From assembly GCA_013329295.1 (NCBI GenBank), contig DUKP01000130.1, positions 1-9,987 of the forward strand: a stretch of DNA of 9,987 nt, read 5' to 3'. How positions within the stretch are numbered: position 1 is the stretch's first letter; every line of letters starts with the position of its first letter. The position numbers and the translations under genes are program-made. The DNA is from Candidatus Poseidoniaceae archaeon (GTDB lineage Archaea; Thermoplasmatota; Poseidoniia; Poseidoniales; Poseidoniaceae). Below the pieces are notes generated by a model. The model ran no database searches and was not told the DNA's origin. It saw only the letters and a list, made by a program, of their open reading frames with translations. Below, in pieces: positions 1 through 6,718 of this stretch.

Positions 1-306
1 ATGCGACAAACTAGATTACAGCCGCGAATGTTACCATTATTTCTTGCTGCAAATCCTGTAAATTGGGGTAAACCAGGTAAATTATCCACAGTAGAGGCTC
101 TTGCCGCTGCCACTTATTTAACTGGGAACAAAGAACAAGCCATATCTTTACTATCAGCATTTAGATGGGGTCAGCGCTTTATTGAATTGAACTTTGAACC
201 TCTTGAAGAGTATTCTTCTGCAAAGACAAGCAAAGAACTAGTCAATTTACAATTTGAGTTTTTTGAAATTGATCATTTACGTAGTGGTGATGGCAATGAA
301 TCATAG
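1..306 (+). CDS. tsr3: Tsr3 family rRNA aminocarboxypropyltransferase, C-terminal part (5' end outside window)
   Basis: This is the last 101 codons of a Tsr3 (DUF367) protein. The family moves the 3-amino-3-carboxypropyl group of S-adenosylmethionine onto a modified pseudouridine of small-subunit rRNA, acting in the cytoplasm during ribosome maturation in archaea and eukaryotes. The visible signature is the LPLFLAANPVNWGKP block (residues 12-26) followed by KLSTVEALAAA, then an FRWGQRFIELN segment, in the order typical of the family C-terminal half. The ATG at base 1 is most likely an internal methionine, because the conserved N-terminal half is missing and must lie upstream. The TAG stop at 304-306 overlaps the start of fdhD, so the two are probably translationally coupled. 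This housekeeping gene has no evident metabolic link to what follows. Family assignment is confident; activity is inferred from the family. Confidence 0.88.
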   Translation: MRQTRLQPRMLPLFLAANPVNWGKPGKLSTVEALAAATYLTGNKEQAISLLSAFRWGQRFIELNFEPLEEYSSAKTSKELVNLQFEFFEIDHLRSGDGNES

Positions 307-1063
307 AAAAGTACCAGTTTCCAAGTTAAAAGATGGAAATTTGTCAATTTCTTCTGATAATTTAGCAGTAGAATCACTAATTTACTTGTATTTTAATGAA
401 CAGAAAATTGCCACATTATTGGCCTCACCAAATGATTGTGAGAATCTATTGATAGGTCATTTGCTGTCGGAAGGGTATATTGAAAGGGCGCAAGCTAAAA
501 TATGTTCAAATGATGTAATAATAACTTCAAGCAAAGACGGAATTAAAGCGCAGGTAAATTCATCACTTCCCTTACTAACTCAACCAAAAATTACTGGTAT
601 CACTACCACTTCATGTGGCGCCTGCAATACTCATGGGCTTGACACATTAATTACTGATTTACCCATTGTTGAAGGAGGTATCATATTTGATGAATCAATA
701 CTTCATTTGGGACTAGAACAAATGAAGTCTTTGCAGGATGGATTCTCCAAAACTGGCGGCATGCACAGTGCTGGATTACTGAATTTTACAGGGGATTTAA
801 AATATCTTTCAGAAGATATAGGTAGACACAATGCAGTAGACAAAGTGGTTGGTAAATCAATTACAGATGCTACAATGAGTGAATTTATTTTGTTATTAAG
901 TGGTAGGTGTGGATGGGATATAGTTGCAAAGGCTGCAAGAGCTAATATTTCTGTCATCGCATCAATTGGAGCTTGTTCAACCTTGGCTGCAGAATGCGCT
1001 AGACAATTAGGCATCACAATCTACTCTTTCGTTAAACAAAATAGTGCTACAATCATTGGCTAA
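290..1063 (+). CDS. fdhD: FdhD sulfurtransferase for molybdenum cofactor of formate dehydrogenase-like enzymes
   Basis: FdhD takes sulfur from a cysteine desulfurase and passes it to the bis-MGD molybdenum cofactor, which is required for activity of formate dehydrogenases and relatives. Visible marks, numbered from ATG 290 (257 residues), are the TTSCGAC motif with the two sulfur-carrying cysteines C109 and C112, then TGGMHSAGLL, the family signature EDIGRHNAVDKVVG, LSGRCGWDIVAKAA, and a C-terminal GITIYSFVKQN. The open frame extends to a TTG at 254, but those residues lie inside tsr3 and are not family-like. ATG 290 or ATG 296 is preferred, the latter having GGTGA at 286-290 about five bases upstream. 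The gene overlaps the end of tsr3 and stops 2 nt before the molybdoenzyme it presumably activates. Length is near the usual 260-280 residues. Confidence 0.93.
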   Translation: MAMNHRKVPVSKLKDGNLSISSDNLAVESLIYLYFNEQKIATLLASPNDCENLLIGHLLSEGYIERAQAKICSNDVIITSSKDGIKAQVNSSLPLLTQPKITGITTTSCGACNTHGLDTLITDLPIVEGGIIFDESILHLGLEQMKSLQDGFSKTGGMHSAGLLNFTGDLKYLSEDIGRHNAVDKVVGKSITDATMSEFILLLSGRCGWDIVAKAARANISVIASIGACSTLAAECARQLGITIYSFVKQNSATIIG

Positions 1064-1065
1064 TC

Positions 1066-3408
1066 ATGATTTTAGCCCAAGACTTGAAAAGTCAAATTAG
1101 GTACAATAAAATGATTACGATGGGCGGCAATACCGATGGCTTAACTCCCGTCGACCAATCTAAGTTGAAATTATCTAGTCCAAAATCAACAGCCGCCGGC
1201 ATACCTGCAGTGATCTCAAGCGCTGTCCATTCAATCAAAAAAATGGGTCCTATGAAAACTATCAAGACTTTGAAAATGGTTAATCAAAAAGATGGTTTTG
1301 ATTGCCCGGGTTGCGCTTGGCCAGATCCAGAACATAGCTCTCCTTTCGAATTTTGCGAAAATGGTGCAAAGGCTGTAGCGGACGAGGCTATGAAGGCTAA
1401 TGTAAACCGCAAGTTCTTTGCCAAATATACGGTAAAAGAATTATCACAGAGGAGTGATTATTGGCTCAATAGCCAAGGTAGAATAGCTGAACCGATGTAT
1501 TTGAAAAGAGGAGAGTCAAACTACAAACCCATATCCTGGACTGAAGCATTTAGTCTAATATCAAAGAAATTGAATACACTAGATAGCCCCAATAATGCAG
1601 TTTTTTACACATCTGGCAGGACTAGTAATGAGGCAGCATTTCTGTATCAAGCATTTGTTAGAATGTATGGGACTAATAATTTACCAGATTGCTCCAATAT
1701 GTGCCATGAATCCAGCGGTAAAGCATTGACTTCAACAATTGGAATTGGCAAAGGTACTGTCACGCTGGATGATTTCAATCATGCCGATACAATCTTAGTA
1801 ATTGGACAAAATCCAGGAACTAATCATCCTCGTATGCTGACTGCACTTAGCGATGCCAAGAAAAAAGGCTCCACAATTATTCATATCAATCCACTACCTG
1901 AAACTGGACTGGTTCGCTTCAAACATCCTCAAGATTATATGAAATTAAACTTCAAATCCACCAAATTATCTGATATACATATACCGATAAAGATTGGTGG
2001 AGATGCAGCGTTATTCCAAGGTATCAATAAATTAATCATAGATTCTAAAAAAGTGGATCATAAATTCATAAATGACAAAACTTCTGAATATGAACAGTAT
2101 GAAAACTCTTTGCAACTACTAGACTGGGATAGAGTGTCTCGAGATTCAGGTATTAGCAAAGAAGAAATCATCAGACTTGCAGAAATTTTAGCTAATTCCA
2201 AATCCGTAATATCCTGTTGGGCTATGGGTTTGACACAACATAGAAATGGAGTATCAGTGATTCAAGAAGTTGTCAATTTGCATCTATTGGGAGGTCATAT
2301 TGGACGTAAGGGTGCAGGTTTATGCCCAGTAAGAGGCCATTCCAATGTACAAGGTAATCGAACTGTAGGAATCTGGGAGGCTCCTAGCGATTCATTCATT
2401 GAAAATATGGAGCAAGGTTTGAAATTTACAATGCCTAGGAAACATGGATATGATGTAGTTAATTCTATCATTGCAATGGAGAAAGGCGATGTTGACTTCT
2501 TATTTTGCTTAGGTGGTAATTTCATATCAGCGACTCCCGATACAAAAAGAACCTCAAAGGCTGTTTCCAAACTATCAATGAGTGTACATGTTTCTACTAA
2601 GTTAAATCGTTCACATTTAGTTCAATCTGACGAGATGCTAATATTGCCATGTTTAGGAAGAACAGAGTTTGACAAACAAAAATCAGGGCCTCAATTCGTA
2701 ACAGTAGAAAATTCAATGGGTATTGTTCACACCTCTGAAGGTAGATTGAAACCTGCTTCTAGTGAGTTAAGAAGTGAACCATGGATTGTTGCACAACTTG
2801 CCGATACGACGCTTGAAGATTCATCAATTAATTTCCTTGAACAAGTAGACAACTATGATAAGATTAGGGATTTAATTGGTCAATGCGTTAATGGATTTGA
2901 CAATTATAATCATCGTGTACGTGAAGAAAATGGATTTTACCTACCCAATCCTCCAAAAGACAGTTGTCAATTCAATACTTCAGATGGATTGGCACACTTT
3001 TCAAGTAATCCATTACCAAATGTAGACATAGAAGATGACCAATTTGTCATGATGACTATGCGTTCTCATGATCAATACAATACTACAATTTATGGCCTTG
3101 ATGACAGATATAGAGGTATTAAAGGTAACAGGAGAGTCATTTTGATGAATCCTGATGATATGCTCGATTTACAAATTAAAACTAGAGATTATGTCGATAT
3201 AACAAGTCATTTCAATGGCAATGTAAGAATATCAAAGCAGTGGATAGTTATTCCATACAAAATACCAAAAAGGAATATTGCAGCATATTTCCCAGAGGCC
3301 AACGAATTAGTGCCTTTGGAATCTACTGCAGATATATCAAATACTCCTACCTCAAAGTGGATTATTTGTACCATCAGTGGACAAAATCCCGTGCATGAGG
3401 AGGAGTGA
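1066..3408 (+). CDS. YdeP/FdhF-like molybdopterin (bis-MGD) oxidoreductase, alpha subunit
   Basis: This is a molybdopterin oxidoreductase of the formate-dehydrogenase-like YdeP group (780 residues; E. coli YdeP is about 760). In E. coli YdeP is linked to acid resistance, but its substrate is not established, so formate oxidation is only a possibility. Visible marks from ATG 1066 are GFDCPGCAWPDP (C80, C83) with a third cysteine C97 in FEFCENGAKA, FYTSGRTSNEA (180-190), and PDCSNMCHESSG with C213 (codon TGC) as likely molybdenum ligand. These are followed by IGKGTV and NPGTNHPRM, RGHSNVQGNRTVGI, and the C-terminal cofactor-binding domain from about residue 665 with MRSHDQYNTTIYGLDDRYRG. No fourth N-terminal cysteine is seen. 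No Tat signal is seen, so it should be cytoplasmic. ATG 1066 follows the fdhD stop by 2 nt without a strong binding site; ATG 1111 or 1120 is also possible because homology starts near residue 42. Confidence 0.9.
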   Translation: MILAQDLKSQIRYNKMITMGGNTDGLTPVDQSKLKLSSPKSTAAGIPAVISSAVHSIKKMGPMKTIKTLKMVNQKDGFDCPGCAWPDPEHSSPFEFCENGAKAVADEAMKANVNRKFFAKYTVKELSQRSDYWLNSQGRIAEPMYLKRGESNYKPISWTEAFSLISKKLNTLDSPNNAVFYTSGRTSNEAAFLYQAFVRMYGTNNLPDCSNMCHESSGKALTSTIGIGKGTVTLDDFNHADTILVIGQNPGTNHPRMLTALSDAKKKGSTIIHINPLPETGLVRFKHPQDYMKLNFKSTKLSDIHIPIKIGGDAALFQGINKLIIDSKKVDHKFINDKTSEYEQYENSLQLLDWDRVSRDSGISKEEIIRLAEILANSKSVISCWAMGLTQHRNGVSVIQEVVNLHLLGGHIGRKGAGLCPVRGHSNVQGNRTVGIWEAPSDSFIENMEQGLKFTMPRKHGYDVVNSIIAMEKGDVDFLFCLGGNFISATPDTKRTSKAVSKLSMSVHVSTKLNRSHLVQSDEMLILPCLGRTEFDKQKSGPQFVTVENSMGIVHTSEGRLKPASSELRSEPWIVAQLADTTLEDSSINFLEQVDNYDKIRDLIGQCVNGFDNYNHRVREENGFYLPNPPKDSCQFNTSDGLAHFSSNPLPNVDIEDDQFVMMTMRSHDQYNTTIYGLDDRYRGIKGNRRVILMNPDDMLDLQIKTRDYVDITSHFNGNVRISKQWIVIPYKIPKRNIAAYFPEANELVPLESTADISNTPTSKWIICTISGQNPVHEEE
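3397..3403 (+). promoter_or_regulatory. Strong ribosome binding site (GAGGAGG) deciding the transporter start
   Basis: GAGGAGG lies in the last codons of the molybdoenzyme gene, seven bases before TTG 3411. The GTG at 3405 is only one base away and could not use this site, so TTG 3411 is the better start. It is the best match to the archaeal anti-Shine-Dalgarno sequence that I see at any gene junction in the window. Confidence 0.6.
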
Positions 3409-3410
3409 TA

Positions 3411-4658
3411 TTGACTAAGGGCTATATTGAATTCTTTCTATCCAATTCCAAATTCCGTAGATTATGGGCAGCTTCTGTAATTTCATTGCTTGGGGAATGG
3501 TTCAATACCATAGCACTGTTTTTCTTAATTTTAGAATATTCAGGTTCAGAATTTTTACTTGGAATACTATTTTCTGTTAGAATGGCACTTTTTGCTATTT
3601 CTCAACCTATTAATGGCTTATTAGCAGATAGAATTAGTCGGAAAAAATTGATGCTATGGTCTAATATTGTTCAAATATTCGTTGCACTTTCATTCCTATT
3701 TGTTGATGGTAAAGAAGACATGTGGTGGCTTATTACTTTGTCAGGTTTTATGATGTTACTTCACGGCGTTTATGTTACTGCTGAACGTGCTGCATTGCCA
3801 AATATTGTAGATGAAGCAGACCTTATCACTGCTAATGCAATAGATAGTGCTTCTTGGTCTACGGCACTATGCATTGGTGCTATGTTAGGTGGAATTACTG
3901 TTAGTGTATGGGGTACTGATATGGCCTTCATAATTGATTCATACACCTTTTTACTTTCTTCTCTGCTATTGATTCCTCTAACATTTGAACAAAAATTTGA
4001 CAAATCGATCAAAGGGCCATTATTGAGTACTGCATTCAAGAATATTAAGATTGGATGGACAAGAATATATCAAGATAAAAAATTGCTAAGAATTGTATTT
4101 GCTAAATCATCATGGAATCTAGCTGGAGCAGGGTTAGCAGGAGTTTTCTTAGTTCTTGCTGGAGCAGATTTAACTGGTTATGGTGCTGCTTTTGGATTTG
4201 GCTTGTTCTTCTTTGCAAGAGGAGTTGGTACTGGAATAGGGCCATTAATTGCTAGGGCGCTGTTCAAAGATAAATCCAAATGGCCATCACTTATTGGCAT
4301 ATTAGTTTCAATTTCTGGATTATTTTACTTCATTGTCGGAATTTCCTTAGATTATTATTTGCCATTTACTGTAGCTTTAATCATTCTAGCCCATGCAGCA
4401 AGTGGTGGTAATTGGGTTTTGTCAACAGTACTTACACAAATGTGGGTTGAAGATGAAGTTAGAGGTAGAGTCTTTTCTATGGATATGCTGATATTAGGTG
4501 GTACTGCTGCAATTTCAACATCTGTTGCTGGATTTTTAGTAGAATATCACGACTTGTCTTTACGTTCTGGTTTCATATCATTCTCCTGTTTAATGATATT
4601 CTCAGGAATAATATTCACTTATTGGCGACCTGACCTTAAGGCAAATATTGAGCAATAG
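3411..4658 (+). CDS. Major facilitator superfamily transporter (MFS_3-like, substrate unknown)
   Basis: This is an integral membrane secondary transporter of 415 residues with about twelve hydrophobic segments. The first half carries the motif GLLADRISRKKLML (about residues 66-79), the loop-2/3 signature of the MFS that marks proton-driven carriers. The second half ends with the EDEVRGRVFSMDML loop and helices rich in Gly, Ala and Ser. The overall pattern resembles the EntS/MFS_3 group, many of which are exporters, but no substrate can be read from the sequence. The start is taken at TTG 3411 (MTKGYIEF), two bases after the upstream stop. The gene lies between the molybdoenzyme and hutU in the same tight chain, so a role with histidine, urocanate or a product of either pathway is possible, but this is inference. 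The N-terminus is short and cytoplasmic with no signal peptide. Confidence 0.85.
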   Translation: MTKGYIEFFLSNSKFRRLWAASVISLLGEWFNTIALFFLILEYSGSEFLLGILFSVRMALFAISQPINGLLADRISRKKLMLWSNIVQIFVALSFLFVDGKEDMWWLITLSGFMMLLHGVYVTAERAALPNIVDEADLITANAIDSASWSTALCIGAMLGGITVSVWGTDMAFIIDSYTFLLSSLLLIPLTFEQKFDKSIKGPLLSTAFKNIKIGWTRIYQDKKLLRIVFAKSSWNLAGAGLAGVFLVLAGADLTGYGAAFGFGLFFFARGVGTGIGPLIARALFKDKSKWPSLIGILVSISGLFYFIVGISLDYYLPFTVALIILAHAASGGNWVLSTVLTQMWVEDEVRGRVFSMDMLILGGTAAISTSVAGFLVEYHDLSLRSGFISFSCLMIFSGIIFTYWRPDLKANIEQ

Positions 4659-4689
4659 TCTCAAAGAATCCCTCGCCTTGGGTAAACTC

Positions 4690-6714
4690 ATGGAAGCCGA
4701 TTGGATGGTTCTTAGGAATTGTTTACTAGAAGGAATCCCTAACAATCTCCCTCCACATCCTGGAACTGATAATTCTGTTGACCATGCTCCTGCTCGAAGG
4801 AAAGTATTAGATAATTCAGAGAAAGTATTAGCATTAAAAAATGCTCTAAGGTATTTTGATGCACAATTTCATAAAACCTTAGCAGCCGAATTTCTTGAGG
4901 AACTTGAAACATTTGGCAGAATTACCATGCAAAGATTTAGGCCTACAGAATATGAAATGAAAGCATATCCTATCGAAGCATACCCCGCTAATTCACAACA
5001 AGCATCCGCCATAATGCTGATGATTATGAATAATTTAGATCCTGCTGTAGCTCAATTTCCTCATGAATTGATTACTTATGGAGGAAATGGTTCTGTATTC
5101 CAAAATTGGGCTCAATATAGATTGGCAATGCAATATTTATGCGAAATGAGTGACGAACAAACATTGGTAATGTATTCTGGACATCCACTTGGATTATTTC
5201 CTTCAAGTAAAAATGCTCCAAGAGTAGTCATAACTAATGGCATGGTTATTCCAAATTATAGTTCACGAGAAGATTACGAAAAGATGAACTCTCTTGGTGT
5301 CACTCAATATGGGCAAATGACTGCTGGCTCGTATATGTACATCGGGCCACAAGGAATTGTTCATGGAACAACTATAACATTACTCAATGCAGCTAGAATG
5401 CATTTGAATCTTCCACCTGGAAAAGATTTGTCCGGAGTTACATTTGTCACTTCTGGTCTTGGGGGGATGTCTGGCGCGCAAGCAAAGGCTGCAGTAATAT
5501 CTGGTGCTGCTTGTATAGTAGCAGAAATCAATGAACATGCAGCGGTTAAAAGATATGAGCAAGGTTGGTTAACTAATGTTTCAAGAGATATTGATGAAGC
5601 AATAGATCTTATGGTTTCTGCCGCCAATCGTAAAGAAGCAATATCAATTGGCTATATTGGAAACATTGTTGAGTTATGGGAGAGAATCGTTGAAAGAAAT
5701 ATCGATGTCGATCTCGGAAGTGATCAAACCTCACTACATAACCCGTATCAAGGTGGATATTTTCCTGCAGATTATACCTATGAAGAATGTACTAAAATGA
5801 TGTCTAATGAGCCTGATAAATTTGTTAGAGAAGTTCAGGAGACATTGAGGCGACATGCTAAATCCATTGATATTTTATCGGAGAGAGGCATGTTCTTTTG
5901 GGACTATGGTAATGCATTTTTGCTGGAAGCATCTAGAGTTGGTGCTGATGTAATGTCTGATGATGGCGGATTTAGATATCCAAGTTATGTTGAAGATATA
6001 ATGGGGCCGATATGTTTTGATTATGGTTTTGGACCTTATCGTTGGGTTTGTACTTCAGGCAATCCTGATGATTTGGCTAAAACTGATGAAATTGCAAAAT
6101 CAGTATTAGAAAATCTTCTTGAAGAATCCTCTTCTTCAATTAGACAACAACTGAATGATAATATTAGATGGATTGAGCAAGCTGGACATAATAAACTGGT
6201 TGTTGGAAGCCAGGCAAGAATCCTATATGCTAATGATATTGGTAGAAGAAAAATTGCCTTAGCAATGAATCAAGCAATTGCTAGCGGTGAAATTTCGGCA
6301 CCAATTGTACTCGGCAGAGATCACCATGATGTTTCTGGAACAGATAGCCCATATCGTGAAACTGCTAATATCAAGGATGGTTCTATGTTCACCGCAGACA
6401 TGGCTGTTCAGAATTTTGTTGGAGACGCCTTTAGAGGCGCCACATGGATTAGCCTCCATAATGGAGGTGGAGTCGGATGGGGCGAAGTAATGAATGGTGG
6501 TTTTGGTATGTTAATAGATGGAAGTGATGAGGCAGCACAGAAAATTGAATCAATGTTACATTGGGATGTAAACAATGGAGTTGCACGTAGAGCATGGGCA
6601 AGAAACAACGGTGCAATAGAAGCAATTAATCACGCTATGAAAATAAATCCAATGTTAAAGGTCACAGTACCTAATATAACCGATGATGCTATCTTTGACG
6701 ACTTGATAGGGTGA
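4690..6714 (+). CDS. hutU: Urocanate hydratase, long eukaryote-like type
   Basis: HutU is the second step of histidine breakdown: urocanate plus water gives 4-imidazolone-5-propionate, using tightly bound NAD+ as electrophile. It is cytoplasmic. From ATG 4690 it has 674 residues, close to human UROC1 (about 676) and much longer than classical bacterial HutU (about 555). Visible blocks are ALRYF, MNNLDPAVAQFP, YGGNGSVFQNWAQY (130-143), MYSGHPLGLFPSS, the NAD-binding GLGGMSGAQAKAA (256-268), FFWDYGNAFLLEASR, GFGPYRWVCTSG, VVGSQARILY, GRDHHDVSGTDSP (from 542) and LHNGGGVGWGE (from 589). All match the animal enzyme as I recall it. The frame opens at TTG 4648, overlapping the transporter end, with a weak AAGG upstream. 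ATG 4690 gives a human-like N-terminus and a 31-nt gap, so the start is uncertain. The stop is 4 nt before hutH. Confidence 0.96.
   Translation: MEADWMVLRNCLLEGIPNNLPPHPGTDNSVDHAPARRKVLDNSEKVLALKNALRYFDAQFHKTLAAEFLEELETFGRITMQRFRPTEYEMKAYPIEAYPANSQQASAIMLMIMNNLDPAVAQFPHELITYGGNGSVFQNWAQYRLAMQYLCEMSDEQTLVMYSGHPLGLFPSSKNAPRVVITNGMVIPNYSSREDYEKMNSLGVTQYGQMTAGSYMYIGPQGIVHGTTITLLNAARMHLNLPPGKDLSGVTFVTSGLGGMSGAQAKAAVISGAACIVAEINEHAAVKRYEQGWLTNVSRDIDEAIDLMVSAANRKEAISIGYIGNIVELWERIVERNIDVDLGSDQTSLHNPYQGGYFPADYTYEECTKMMSNEPDKFVREVQETLRRHAKSIDILSERGMFFWDYGNAFLLEASRVGADVMSDDGGFRYPSYVEDIMGPICFDYGFGPYRWVCTSGNPDDLAKTDEIAKSVLENLLEESSSSIRQQLNDNIRWIEQAGHNKLVVGSQARILYANDIGRRKIALAMNQAIASGEISAPIVLGRDHHDVSGTDSPYRETANIKDGSMFTADMAVQNFVGDAFRGATWISLHNGGGVGWGEVMNGGFGMLIDGSDEAAQKIESMLHWDVNNGVARRAWARNNGAIEAINHAMKINPMLKVTVPNITDDAIFDDLIG
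6709..6714 (+). promoter_or_regulatory. Ribosome binding site of hutH (GGGTGA)
   Basis: GGGTGA overlaps the hutU stop codon TGA and ends four bases before ATG 6719. It matches the GGTGA part of the archaeal Shine-Dalgarno consensus and supports coupled translation of hutU and hutH. Confidence 0.55.
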
Positions 6715-6718
6715 TTAA

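Noticed and set aside
254..289. Upstream TTG extension of fdhD
   Set aside because: These residues overlap the tsr3 coding end, do not resemble FdhD, and better ATG starts with a GGTGA site lie just downstream.
703..1017. Antisense reading frame of 104 codons inside fdhD
   Set aside because: It is a shadow of the clearly conserved FdhD coding frame, with no family likeness or start signals.
1702..1704. Possible selenocysteine at the molybdenum ligand position
   Set aside because: The codon is TGC, an ordinary cysteine, and the frame has no internal TGA.
3405..3410. GTG start for the transporter
   Set aside because: Only one base separates it from the GAGGAGG site, whereas TTG 3411 has ideal spacing.
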